Assembly: GCF_030408555.1 (NCBI RefSeq)
Contig: NZ_CP047048.1
Span: 1,426,001-1,490,000 of the forward strand
Reading direction: 5' to 3'
DNA: 64,000 nucleotides
DNA from: Corynebacterium aurimucosum
Lineage (GTDB): Bacteria; Actinomycetota; Actinomycetes; Mycobacteriales; Mycobacteriaceae
Shown here: in pieces, positions 1 to 8,599 of the stretch
Numbering within the stretch: the stretch's first letter is position 1
Layout: each line of letters opens with the position of its first letter
Notes under the pieces: generated by a model
What the model saw: the letters and a program-made list of their open reading frames with translations, nothing else
Databases searched by the model: none
What the model was told of the DNA's origin: nothing
Made by a program: the position numbers and the translations under genes

Positions 1-1
1 G

Positions 2-274
2 GGCGGCCGAGGAAGGCCTCGCAAGTTTTGCTCGCCCTCGTGCAAGCAACGCGCGTACGAACAGCGCCATAACGTCGCAGGGACGCCTATTCCAGCCAAC
101 GCTGTCATCTTGACTCCGGAGAAGGCCGACCGACTTCGTGACGGCCTCTTCGAGCTTCGATGCTGTGCCGAGGACGTCGCCACGGCGGCGTCGGAAAGCG
201 CCAGCGCTGAAGAAATGGAAGAACTGTGTGCCGAACTGGTCACATTGGCTCGCAAGCTTGAGGAATTGAGATAG
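2..274 (+). CDS. C-terminal part of a small zinc-ribbon protein (5' end outside window)
   Basis: An open frame runs from the window edge to a TAG and gives about 90 residues. Near its start is an Arg-rich C-x3-C element (RPRKFCSPSCKQRAYEQR), a half zinc-ribbon seen in small actinobacterial proteins; the partner cysteines would lie upstream of the window. The remainder is an acidic, alanine-rich helix ending KLEELR. It stops 3 bases before the next ATG, so it is probably cotranscribed with the YceI gene. Function not recognised; DNA or RNA binding is possible from the basic Cys element. The frame is too short and truncated to name. Confidence 0.55.
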   Translation, partial: GGRGRPRKFCSPSCKQRAYEQRHNVAGTPIPANAVILTPEKADRLRDGLFELRCCAEDVATAASESASAEEMEELCAELVTLARKLEELR

Positions 275-277
275 CAC

Positions 278-979
278 ATGAAATCTGTACTAGGCAACCG
301 CAAACTGATTGTCAGCATCTTCGTGATCCTGATTGTGGCCTCAACGGCACTGGCCCTTGGACCGCTAGCGTTCTCTTTGATCATGGGCCGTGGCGTCCAG
401 ACCGAGCCGATCAACGCGGATAAGGTCCAAGCCGCAACAACGGACATCGACGGCGAATGGCAGGTGGCGCAAGGTTCGGCACATAACCACACCTCAGCAG
501 GGTTTACTATCGACGAAATCCTCCCGGCAGATAAGCGCACGACGTCTGGTTCCACCAAGCACGTCACCGGGCAGGCTACCATTCAGCACGGCATCGTCGA
601 GAAGGCGCGCATCGCCGTGGACATGTCCTCCTTGACCACGGATAAAAAGGTGCGCGACCAAAACATGAAGACGAAGCTCTTTGAGGTCTCTAAGTATCCA
701 GAATCCACCTTTACGTTGACCGAGCCGGCTGATGTCTCCGCCGTGCCCGACGACGGCTCACTGGTTACCATCCCACTCACAGGTGACCTCACCATCCACG
801 GTCAAACCAAGAGCGTGACGCAGGACTTCCAGGTGGTCCGCGATGGTGACACCATCATCCTGGGCGGCGATATTCCGGTTAACCGTCTCGACTACGGAAT
901 TGAGACTCCAGAGATGATCGCCGCACGAATCTCGGAAACCGGCGAGATCAATGTCCGCGTAACTTTTGAGAAGAAATAG
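278..979 (+). CDS. YceI family protein, membrane-anchored
   Basis: 233 residues with one N-terminal membrane segment (about residues 11-32) followed by a YceI lipocalin-like domain from about residue 55 to the end. Typical YceI features are visible: a 'DGEW' strand start, the central 'DMSSLTTDKKVRDQNMK' loop, 'FEVSKYPESTFTLTE', and the 'GDLTIHGQTKSV' strand. YceI proteins bind long isoprenoid or lipid-like molecules in the periplasm; the actual ligand here is unknown. The protein would be anchored on the outside of the cytoplasmic membrane. It starts 3 bases after the preceding gene and is followed 12 bases later by a small membrane protein, so the three form a likely operon. Confidence 0.85.
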   Translation: MKSVLGNRKLIVSIFVILIVASTALALGPLAFSLIMGRGVQTEPINADKVQAATTDIDGEWQVAQGSAHNHTSAGFTIDEILPADKRTTSGSTKHVTGQATIQHGIVEKARIAVDMSSLTTDKKVRDQNMKTKLFEVSKYPESTFTLTEPADVSAVPDDGSLVTIPLTGDLTIHGQTKSVTQDFQVVRDGDTIILGGDIPVNRLDYGIETPEMIAARISETGEINVRVTFEKK

Positions 980-991
980 CTACGGTTCCTT

Positions 992-1156
992 ATGAAATCT
1001 CGCCATCTCATTCCAGTCCTGTGGATCCGGCTCGTCGTGCTCGCAGGCTTCAGCATCTTCATTTGGACCCAAGACATGAAGCTCCTCGCTGCCTTCTCAG
1101 TGCTACTCGTAGTCCTTACGGCGGTACAGCTGGTGATCGCCTACCGTCAGCGCTAA
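992..1156 (+). CDS. Small two-segment membrane protein (54 aa)
   Basis: A 54-residue frame, ATG to TAA, lies directly behind the YceI gene. It encodes two hydrophobic stretches (about residues 7-25 and 31-50) joined by a short polar turn (WTQDMK), and ends in the basic tail AYRQR, as expected of a small integral membrane protein with a positive-inside end. The hydrophobic pattern and tight spacing make it more likely real than chance. No family is recognised. It could be a partner of the YceI protein in the membrane. Confidence 0.6.
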   Translation: MKSRHLIPVLWIRLVVLAGFSIFIWTQDMKLLAAFSVLLVVLTAVQLVIAYRQR

Positions 1157-1787
1157 AACTCGCACTCGGTACAGCCACAGAGGAACATAGGCCAATTACG
1201 TAACTGTGACTATATTTGGGCGATAAGGGGACTCGGCCGCACGGCAAACAGGGGATGCAAATTGGGAACGTCACGAGCCGTCAGCGGTTAACCCCGTACG
1301 CGTACAGTGCATTGCTTGAGGCCAATAAAGAGCACGCAAATGGACTGCCCGGAAACTGACAAAAGCAGGAAGCCGCGCATCAGCAGAAAAGTGTCATGCC
1401 ACAACAACAGCGCAATATAGGAACAGTAAGCATTCCAGAAACTGCAAGGCGGACGTCTCGACACCTAAGCACCGAACGGCGGCAAGATGGGGACAGCACA
1501 CCCGTCACAGCGCCACAACAATCCACGGCCACCGACACCTCACGGTCAAGGCCTGCACTGGACCCGGCCAGGTTTAGCTAAAAGACCACGCTTGGCCCAC
1601 TACTTTAACTATTGTCCGATAATGTACATTATGTCAGATAATCGACGTGCCCACTTCCCGCCCAATGCAAAAACTTACCCAAGAAAAATTTTTCACCCAT
1701 TGAGACTTTTATTTCATTGCGTGGAACGGTAGTGTTTCCCTCACAACCAATCGACCTATCGAAATAATCAAGGAGGGCGCCTCTCAC
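1157..1787. other. Long intergenic stretch without a convincing gene
   Basis: About 630 bases separate the small membrane protein from the MFS transporter. The short frames present are rich in Arg, Thr, Gln and Pro with no domain and look like chance. The left part has a 10-bp palindrome GTACGCGTAC at 1296-1305. The last 200 bases are AT-rich and hold a candidate operator (listed separately) and a strong Shine-Dalgarno AAGGAGG at 1770-1776, ahead of the ATG at 1788. Confidence 0.5.
1613..1642. promoter_or_regulatory. Candidate operator: 14-bp palindrome within an 11-bp direct repeat
   Basis: ATAATGTACATTAT at 1619-1632 is a perfect palindrome. Overlapping it, TGTCCGATAAT (1613-1623) and TGTCAGATAAT (1632-1642) repeat with one mismatch and a 19-bp period, close to two helical turns. 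It lies about 145 bases before the start codon of the MHS-type transporter, where a regulator site is expected. No regulator gene is adjacent, so the binding protein is unknown; a GntR- or TetR-type dimer would fit the symmetry. Confidence 0.45.
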
Positions 1788-3158
1788 ATGACCGCCGTCA
1801 GCACAACACCGCCAAACGCAGCGGCCCCAGCACAGCAGCTCACCAAACGTGACCGTGTGCGTGTGGCCGTGGCTTCAACTATTGGCACGACCATCGAGTT
1901 CTATGATTTCTACATTTATGCCACGGCAGCCGTAGCCGTCTTTCCTTTCCTCTTCTTCCCGAAGACTGAGGATCCGACCGTTGCCCTGCTGCAGTCCTTT
2001 GCAACCTTCGGCCTTGCCTTTATCGCTCGACCACTGGGCTCACTGCTCTTTGGACACTTCGGCGATCGCATCGGCCGCAAGGCCACGCTCGTTGGCGCAC
2101 TCCTGACGATGGGCATTGCCACCTTTATCATTGGTATCCTGCCTACCTACCAAACCGCAGGCATTATCGCGCCGGCCCTGCTGGCCCTGATGCGCTTCTG
2201 CCAAGGTTTGGGCCTGGGCGGCGAATGGTCCGGTGCAGCTTTGCTGGCCTCCGAGACCGCGAAGGAAGGTAAACGAGCTTTTGCCGCCATGTGGCCGCAG
2301 TTTGGCGCACCCTTCGGCTTCCTACTGGCCAATGGCTTCTTCCTGACGCTCGTAGCCACCATGGATTACTCGCGCGGCGATACCACCGGCACCTTCATGG
2401 AATGGGGCTGGCGCCTGCCCTTCCTCGCCTCTGCTGTGATGGTGCTCATCGGTCTCTACGTCCGCTTGCGCCTGGAAGAAACACCGGTTTTCCAACAGGC
2501 CGTTGATGAAGGCAAGAAGGTCAAGACCCCTATGGTGGAGGCTTTCCGCACAGCATGGAAGCCGATGATCATTGGTACCTTCGTGATGGTCTCTTGCTAC
2601 ACCCTATTCTACCTGGTCACCACCTGGATCCTTTCCTACGGTATTGGCGATAAGACCAAGGAGCTGGGTTTGGGCATCCCCTACCTGGAGTTCCTGGAGA
2701 TCCAACTGATCTCTATCTTCATGTTCATCATCGGCATTCCGGTGTCCTCCATGCTCTCGGACAAGTACGGACGCAAGCCGATCTTGACCATAACCTCGCT
2801 TATCATGATTGCCTTCGGCTTCAGCTTCCCGTACTTCTTGGGCATTGCGCACGCTGACCGCAACTCCGTCCTTGGGTTCCTGGTCGTTGGCATGTTCATC
2901 ATGGGCCTCATCTTCGGCCCTATGTCCGCCGTTCTCCCAGAGCTCTTCCCCACCAACGTGCGCTACACCGGTTCCGGCATCGCCTACAACGTGTCCTCTA
3001 TCCTCGGCGCCGCCGTGGCCCCGTTCATCGCAACGTGGCTCGTAAGCACATACAACGTGAGCTACGTGGGCTACTACCTGGTTATCGTTTGCTTCATCTC
3101 CCTCATCGCCATCCTCATGATGCAGGAGCTAAAGGATCAGGACCTGTCCCAGGTTTAG
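1788..3158 (+). CDS. MFS transporter, metabolite:H+ symporter (MHS) family
   Basis: 456 residues with about 12 membrane segments. The MFS signature is seen twice: GHFGDRIGRK at residues 89-98 and SDKYGRKP near 323-330. The early 'TTIEFYDFYIY' and 'GLGGEWSGAALLASE' stretches are typical of the MHS subfamily that includes ProP, ShiA and KgtP, which import small organic acids or osmolytes with protons. The exact substrate cannot be read from sequence. The ATG is supported by AAGGAGG at 1770-1776. It has its own terminator. The next genes are another carboxylate-type transporter and a hydroxyacid dehydrogenase, so an organic-acid substrate is plausible but inferred. Confidence 0.85.
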   Translation: MTAVSTTPPNAAAPAQQLTKRDRVRVAVASTIGTTIEFYDFYIYATAAVAVFPFLFFPKTEDPTVALLQSFATFGLAFIARPLGSLLFGHFGDRIGRKATLVGALLTMGIATFIIGILPTYQTAGIIAPALLALMRFCQGLGLGGEWSGAALLASETAKEGKRAFAAMWPQFGAPFGFLLANGFFLTLVATMDYSRGDTTGTFMEWGWRLPFLASAVMVLIGLYVRLRLEETPVFQQAVDEGKKVKTPMVEAFRTAWKPMIIGTFVMVSCYTLFYLVTTWILSYGIGDKTKELGLGIPYLEFLEIQLISIFMFIIGIPVSSMLSDKYGRKPILTITSLIMIAFGFSFPYFLGIAHADRNSVLGFLVVGMFIMGLIFGPMSAVLPELFPTNVRYTGSGIAYNVSSILGAAVAPFIATWLVSTYNVSYVGYYLVIVCFISLIAILMMQELKDQDLSQV

Positions 3159-3174
3159 GTCTTTAAATACAAAC

Positions 3175-3226
3175 ATCTCCCCGACTCTTTCTGGTGTGAA
3201 GCACCAAGGTCGGGGAGATTTTTATT
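3175..3226 (+). terminator. Rho-independent terminator after the MFS transporter
   Basis: An 11-bp perfect stem (3175-3185 with 3209-3219) is followed by a T-rich tail. It lies 17 bases after the transporter stop codon. Confidence 0.9.
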
Positions 3227-3364
3227 GCGGCGTTGCAGCTCTACTCACGTCACGCTTCACCTGACACCGCCTGCGGGCGCCATTCATGGGTGGTTGTGCC
3301 CCACTGCTGCCAAAAGTGCCAACCACCTATCACGAGCTCTTCATCTACTCAGCCTGCCTAGAAA

Positions 3365-4342
3365 CTACGCAGTAACAGCAGCTTCAGCAGCCTTCGCATC
3401 TTCCTCGATGGGTTTACGGCGCACGATGGCGGAGAAGAGCGCACCAGTAATATTTGCCCACACCGCGGCGACCACACCCGGAATCGCCGCCTCCGGAGTG
3501 AAGAACTGCAGCGCCAATGCCGAGGCCAGACCGGAGTTCTGGGTCGCCACTTCAATTGCCGTGGTGCGTGCCGCTGCCTCGCGCTGGCGAGCAATTTTCG
3601 CCAGATAGTAGCCGAAAAGAAATCCGATGAGATTCTGGATAGCCACGCCCACGAATACCACGAGCCCCACGGTCACGAGCTTGTCCTGGGACTTTGACAC
3701 CACCGCCATGACCACGCCGCCGATGCCAGCGATGGCCACCCACGGCAAGGCCGGCAGAACCTTGTCCACAGCTTTAGTAGCAATCACGCGCAGCAACAGG
3801 CCCAGGCCCACCGGAATGAGGACGGTCTGGACCAGCGACCACACCATGCCGGCACCGTCAACCTCTGCGGTTTGTCCCGCCAACCACAGCATGAGCACCG
3901 GCGTCATGATCGGCGAGACGAGGGTTGACACCGAAGTCATCGCCACCGACAACGCTACATCGCCCTTAGCCAGGTAAGCCATCACATTGGAGGCAGTACC
4001 GCCGGGCACAGACCCGAGGAGGATGAGGCCGACAGTGGCGGCGTCGGAAAGCCCTAGCATTTTCGCCACGAGCACAGCACTCGTCGGCATGATGGCAAAT
4101 TGACAAATAACGCCCAAGAAGATGGGCAGCGGGCGCTTCGCCACTAGGGCCAGGTCCGGAATAGTCAGGGTAAGGCCCATGGAAAACATGATGACCATGA
4201 GCAACTGCGAGGTGTACTGCCCCACCGGTTCAAAGGTACTGGGACTCACAAAGGCGACAATGGCGCAGGCAATAATAACGATGGGAAAGATGTAGACGGC
4301 GAGTTTCTCGCCGGTCTCCCCCTCTGTACGCGGGTTCGTCAT
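3365..4342 (-). CDS. Bile acid:sodium symporter (BASS) family transporter
   Basis: 325 residues, strongly hydrophobic, about nine membrane segments. Family motifs are visible: 'GSVPGGTASNVMAYLAKGD' in the crossover-helix region and 'VATQNSGLASALAL' near the second discontinuous helix; both line the sodium and substrate sites in this fold. Bacterial members import organic anions such as pantoate, keto acids or steroid-like acids with Na+; the name does not imply bile acids. The start codon is ATG at 4340-4342. It is transcribed away from the FAD dehydrogenase and convergently with the MFS transporter. Confidence 0.85.
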   Translation of the reverse strand: MTNPRTEGETGEKLAVYIFPIVIIACAIVAFVSPSTFEPVGQYTSQLLMVIMFSMGLTLTIPDLALVAKRPLPIFLGVICQFAIMPTSAVLVAKMLGLSDAATVGLILLGSVPGGTASNVMAYLAKGDVALSVAMTSVSTLVSPIMTPVLMLWLAGQTAEVDGAGMVWSLVQTVLIPVGLGLLLRVIATKAVDKVLPALPWVAIAGIGGVVMAVVSKSQDKLVTVGLVVFVGVAIQNLIGFLFGYYLAKIARQREAAARTTAIEVATQNSGLASALALQFFTPEAAIPGVVAAVWANITGALFSAIVRRKPIEEDAKAAEAAVTA

Positions 4343-4414
4343 GGTGTTTCCTTTCCAGAGTATGTCTCACTAGATGAATTGAGTATCCCATATAATGAAC
4401 CTCACGTACCCGTT

Positions 4415-4445
4415 TTGGTCCAGATTTACTGTCACGCGATAGATT
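4415..4445 (+). promoter_or_regulatory. Candidate promoter giving a leaderless transcript
   Basis: TTGGTC (4415-4420) and TAGATT (4440-4445) are spaced 19 bp, and the ATG of the FAD/Fe-S gene is only 6 bases after the -10 box. There is no Shine-Dalgarno before that ATG, consistent with leaderless translation. A perfect TATAAT at 4391-4396 is a second possible -10 box. Confidence 0.4.
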
Positions 4446-4451
4446 AGAAAT

Positions 4452-7373
4452 ATGTCCAAGCTTTTAAGCCCCGATTCCTCTCGTTTCTCCCGCCCAGCCG
4501 GCACCACGAGCCAGGCCGACGCGGTTTCTGCACGCTACAAGAACGGCTCCCCCGCCGAGCTGGTGGCGGACATGGAAGCCACCGTTGGTCACGAGAACGT
4601 GCACGGACGTCTCAGCGACCTCGTGCGCTTCTCCTCTGATGCCGGCCCTTACCGCTCCATCCCGAACATCGTGGTCTCCCCGCGCAACGCCACGGACCTC
4701 GCTGCGCTGATGAAGTACTGCGATACTCACGATCGCCACATGACCTTCCGCGCAGCAGGAACGTCGCTGAACGGCCAGGCCATGGGCGATGACATCCTCG
4801 TCGATGTCAAAACCCACTTCGGCGGCATGGAGGTGCGCGAAGAAGGCCGCAAGCTGTGGTCCCGCCCCGGCGTCATCTTGGGCGATGCCCAGGCGGTACT
4901 CTCCCGCCACGGCTTCATGCTGGGGCCGGACCCGGGATCCACGTCCGTGTGCACCATCGGTGGCGTGCTGGCCGATAACTCCGGCGGCATGCGCTGCTCT
5001 TTAGAGCGCGATAGCTACCACAGCATTGAAGAGCTCATCTTCGTCCTACCTTCGGGCACCATCGTGGATACGTCCCGTGGGGACGAGGCCTTCCGCAAGC
5101 AGGAGCCAAAGCTCCACGCCGATCTACTGGCCTTCCGCGACAAGCTGCGCGCTAATACCGAGATGGTGGACTTCCTGCGCACTAAGTTCTCCATCCGCAA
5201 CACCAATGGGCTGCGAATTGACGCCTTCCTCGATGAAGACGAACCCGTGCACATCCTCAAGCGCCTGCTCATCGGTTCCGAGGGCATCTTCGGCGCCATC
5301 ACGGAATCCGTCATCCGCACGGTGAAGCTACCGCGTGTGAAGGCCACGACGTGGGTCGAGCTGCCCAACCTGCGTGATGCCGCAAACTACGTGCACCCCA
5401 TCATGGAAACCGGCGCGGAAGCCTGCGAGCTTCTCGTCGCCCCCGTGATGCGCCGCTCCGCCGAGCACTATGCGCATGCGCCGGAATCCTGGCGCAACCT
5501 TGATGATGATGCCGCGGCACTTCTCGTCGAGGTGGGCGGCAGCGACGAGGCAGATTTGGACAAGGCCATGGATCGCCTACGCACCGTGCTTGCCGACGCC
5601 CCACTACTCCGCCCCCTCGAATTCCTCACCACCGCAGAAGGTATGCGCGGTGCGTGGGAACTGCGCAACGGCCTCTATGGCCTGCTGGGCGCAGACCGCC
5701 CGAACGGCACGGCGTACATCACCGAGGATGTCTGCTTCCCGCCCTCTCAGGTTGGCGAAGCCGCAGCAGACCTGTTGGACTTGCAGGCCAAGTATGGCTA
5801 CCCGGAATCCGTCATGGGGCACGCTGCTTTTGGCAACCTGCACTTCTTCTTCACCCCGCGTTTTGATGTCGAGGAAGAGCGAGAGTCCTATGCCGCGTTC
5901 TTGGATGATCTGGCCGAGCTGGTCATTGATAAGTACCAGGGCTCAATGAAGGCCGAGCACGGCACCGGCGTAAACATGGCTCCCTTCCTGGAGCACGAGT
6001 GGGGCACAGAGGCCTTCGAGCTGTTCTGGGAAGTCAAGAACATGATCGATCCCAAGGGCATCCTGGCGCCGAACGTGAAGCTTACACGCGACCAAACCAT
6101 CCACCTGCGCAACTTCAAGTCCTTCCCGAAGGTCGAGAATGAAATCAACCCGTGTGTGGAGTGCGGCTTCTGCGAGCCTGTCTGTCCCTCGCGCCACGCC
6201 ACGGTGACCCCACGCCAGCGCATCGTGCTGCGCCGCGAGATGGCCCGGCAGCAAGAAGGCTCGGAGGTGCTGGCGCAGCTACAGAAGGAGTACCAGTACG
6301 ACGCAGTCGACATGTGCGCCGCAGACGGCACCTGTTCTATCCCCTGCCCGATTAGCATCGATACAGGTGCGGTCATGAAGCAGCTGCGCGCGCAACAGGC
6401 TACCCCGGCCCGCGAGAAGGTGGCACTGACGACGGCGCAGCGCTGGGAACTGGTGGAAAAGCTTGCCCGCGCTGGCATCATCTCCGCCAACAAGATTCCC
6501 CACAAGCCCCTCGAGCTGGGCGCCAACATGGCTCGCAACGTGGTAGCTCCCGACTTGCTGCCCACCGTCCCGGGGCCGCTTCCGAAGGCCGCATCGCGTC
6601 TGCCGGAAACCCCGCGCGAGGGCGCTGGCGCACTCTACTTCCCTGCCTGCATCAACCGCATCTTCGGCCGCCCAGCCGGCGCGGCCAAGGATTCAGTCGA
6701 CCTCCCGCGCGCCATCGTGGAACTAGGACGCCGCGCTGGCCAGCCAGTGTGGATTCCGGAGGACGTCGCGGGCGATTGCTGTGGTACACCGTGGTCGTCC
6801 AAGGGCTACAAGGAAGGATTTGAGTACCAGGCTCAAAAGATCGTGCGCGACCTCTGGCATTGGTCGGAGCACGGCCAGCTGCCCATCGTGGTCGATGCTG
6901 CCAGCTGCACCCACGGGTTGCTAGATTCCGTTCCTGAGGTGCTCTCCCCTGCTGACCGCAAGCTTTGGGAGGATCTGCGCATCCTCGATGTCGTGGAATG
7001 GCTGCGCGATGAAATCGCCCCACACCTGCCCATCGTGAAAAACATGGGCAGCATCGCCGTACACCCAACCTGCTCGACTGACCACATGGGCATGAGCCAA
7101 GCGCTCGTTGACCTGGCAAACCTCTGCGGCTCTGCCAAAGTCCCGGAGGGCGCGATGTGCTGTGGCTCCGCCGGTGACCGTGTCATGCTGCACCCGGAGC
7201 TTGTCGAGTCCGCCACACGCGAGGAGCGCGTTTCTCTCGACGCGGAACACTTCGACGCCTTCGTCTCCGATAACCGCACCTGCGAAATGGGCCTGGAGAT
7301 GATCTCCGGGCGGACCTATGAATCAATCGCAGTGCTGCTGGAGCGGGCCTCCCGTCCGGTCGTCACTCCATAG
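4452..7373 (+). CDS. FAD/iron-sulfur 2-hydroxyacid dehydrogenase (D-lactate or glycolate type), fused
   Basis: 973 residues joining parts that are often separate. An FAD-binding type 4 domain (about 60-290, with 'GTSLNGQAMGDDILVD' and 'GPDPGSTSVCTIGGVLADNSGGM') and an FAD-oxidase C-terminal domain (about 290-555) are followed by a ferredoxin-like part with C568-ECGFCEPVCP and C622-AADGTCSIPCP, then two cysteine-rich CCG domains (CCGTPW near 776 and CCGSAG near 904). This layout matches GlcD/GlcF-type fused enzymes that oxidise D-lactate, glycolate or similar and pass electrons to the quinone pool at the inner membrane face. The nearby transporters could supply the substrate. Substrate choice is inference. 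Confidence 0.85.
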   Translation: MSKLLSPDSSRFSRPAGTTSQADAVSARYKNGSPAELVADMEATVGHENVHGRLSDLVRFSSDAGPYRSIPNIVVSPRNATDLAALMKYCDTHDRHMTFRAAGTSLNGQAMGDDILVDVKTHFGGMEVREEGRKLWSRPGVILGDAQAVLSRHGFMLGPDPGSTSVCTIGGVLADNSGGMRCSLERDSYHSIEELIFVLPSGTIVDTSRGDEAFRKQEPKLHADLLAFRDKLRANTEMVDFLRTKFSIRNTNGLRIDAFLDEDEPVHILKRLLIGSEGIFGAITESVIRTVKLPRVKATTWVELPNLRDAANYVHPIMETGAEACELLVAPVMRRSAEHYAHAPESWRNLDDDAAALLVEVGGSDEADLDKAMDRLRTVLADAPLLRPLEFLTTAEGMRGAWELRNGLYGLLGADRPNGTAYITEDVCFPPSQVGEAAADLLDLQAKYGYPESVMGHAAFGNLHFFFTPRFDVEEERESYAAFLDDLAELVIDKYQGSMKAEHGTGVNMAPFLEHEWGTEAFELFWEVKNMIDPKGILAPNVKLTRDQTIHLRNFKSFPKVENEINPCVECGFCEPVCPSRHATVTPRQRIVLRREMARQQEGSEVLAQLQKEYQYDAVDMCAADGTCSIPCPISIDTGAVMKQLRAQQATPAREKVALTTAQRWELVEKLARAGIISANKIPHKPLELGANMARNVVAPDLLPTVPGPLPKAASRLPETPREGAGALYFPACINRIFGRPAGAAKDSVDLPRAIVELGRRAGQPVWIPEDVAGDCCGTPWSSKGYKEGFEYQAQKIVRDLWHWSEHGQLPIVVDAASCTHGLLDSVPEVLSPADRKLWEDLRILDVVEWLRDEIAPHLPIVKNMGSIAVHPTCSTDHMGMSQALVDLANLCGSAKVPEGAMCCGSAGDRVMLHPELVESATREERVSLDAEHFDAFVSDNRTCEMGLEMISGRTYESIAVLLERASRPVVTP

Positions 7374-7442
7374 CAACGCGCTGGTGGCAATACTCCTCGT
7401 CGGGAGCTCTGCCACCGGCGCAACAGATGTGGTGGAGCCGGG

Positions 7443-8573
7443 TTAGAGATAGTCGTAATTGATTTCGGTGTCCGGGGCGAAAAACACGCACCCGCCCTTC
7501 ATTGGGCGCAGGTAGATCGTGTCGCCCTGGTGCACGTCAATGCCGCGCGGCACCTTCACTGTGATCCGGCCACCGCGGACCACGGTTCCGTCATTGGCCG
7601 ACTCTTCGCGCGCACCATAGACGTACAGCTCGGAGCCTAAGTGCTCCACAATACCGACCCGAACCGGTATCCCATACTGTTCACCTGGCTGGTTGACGCC
7701 AATGATTTCCCAATTCTCTGGGCGAACACCAACGAGGACGTGCTCCGCTCCCACCTTCGCGGCCTGCTCCCGTGGCATGTAATAGTCCAACGCATGATCT
7801 TTGCCGCTGACAACACGGCCGTCAACGAAAGGTACATTGTCGATGAGAGTCATAGCCGGCGAACCGATGAACGTCGCGACGAAGGAATTACCGGGGTTCT
7901 CATACAGTTTTTTAGGCGCGTCGACTTGCTGAATAATGCCCTGTTTGAGGACACACACGCGATCACCCATGGTCATTGCCTCAGTTTGGTCGTGGGTGAC
8001 ATAGACCGTGGTGGTGTTGAGCTCGCGCTGCAATTGAAGGATCTGCGCACGCGTGGATACGCGGAGCTTCGCATCCAGGTTGGAGAGGGGCTCATCCATG
8101 AGAAAGACCTTGGGCTGGCGCACGATAGCGCGTCCCATGGCCACACGCTGGCGCTGACCACCCGACATTGCGGAGGGCTTGCGATCAATAAGGTCCTCCA
8201 GCTCCAGCATTTTCGCAGCGAAGCTCACGCGCTCTTCGATGGTTGCCTTATCCACCTTGGCATTTTGCAATGCAAACGCCATGTTCTGGCGCGCTGTCAT
8301 GTTGGGGTACAGCGCATAGGACTGGAACACCATGGCTACATCGCGGTCCCGCGAGCGGGTCTCGGTAACGTCGGCCCCGTCGATGAAGATCTGGCCTTCG
8401 TCGATCGGCTCAAGCCCAGCGAGCATACGCAACGTCGTAGACTTGCCGCAACCAGACGGTCCGACGAGTACTAGGAACTCGCCGTCTTTGATATCGAGGT
8501 TAATGCGGCTGACCGCCGGGGGCTTCTTCGGATCATAAATCCTGGAAGCTTGGCGGAATTCAACAGTAGCCAT
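7443..8573 (-). CDS. ugpC: ABC importer ATPase of the sn-glycerol-3-phosphate type
   Basis: 376 residues. Walker A GPSGCGKST (38-46), signature MSGGQRQRV (about 136-144) and Walker B VFLMDEP (156-162) are intact, followed by a C-terminal OB-like regulatory domain of about 130 residues, as in MalK/UgpC/MsmK ATPases. It powers import through the two permeases encoded upstream. It is the last gene of a four-gene minus-strand operon, 26 bases after the binding-protein gene. The substrate assignment rests on the whole operon and the neighbouring phosphodiesterase rather than on this ATPase, which could in principle serve sugar importers too. Confidence 0.85.
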   Translation of the reverse strand: MATVEFRQASRIYDPKKPPAVSRINLDIKDGEFLVLVGPSGCGKSTTLRMLAGLEPIDEGQIFIDGADVTETRSRDRDVAMVFQSYALYPNMTARQNMAFALQNAKVDKATIEERVSFAAKMLELEDLIDRKPSAMSGGQRQRVAMGRAIVRQPKVFLMDEPLSNLDAKLRVSTRAQILQLQRELNTTTVYVTHDQTEAMTMGDRVCVLKQGIIQQVDAPKKLYENPGNSFVATFIGSPAMTLIDNVPFVDGRVVSGKDHALDYYMPREQAAKVGAEHVLVGVRPENWEIIGVNQPGEQYGIPVRVGIVEHLGSELYVYGAREESANDGTVVRGGRITVKVPRGIDVHQGDTIYLRPMKGGCVFFAPDTEINYDYL

Positions 8574-8599
8574 GGTGTCCTTTCAAACGATCCGAAGTG

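Noticed and set aside
1396..1732. Two short frames before the MHS transporter
   Set aside because: Low-complexity Arg/Thr/Pro composition, no start signals and no domain; treated as non-coding.
3289..3327. 8-bp hairpin GGTGGTTG/CAACCACC between the convergent transporters
   Set aside because: Loop of 23 bases and no T-tract in either direction, so not called a terminator.
7385..7442. GGTGGCA/TGCCACC hairpin between the FAD enzyme and ugpC
   Set aside because: Convergent position suits a terminator but the tail is not T-rich.
7641..8474. 277-residue open frame opposite ugpC
   Set aside because: His/Arg/Leu-rich shadow of a gene with intact ABC motifs.
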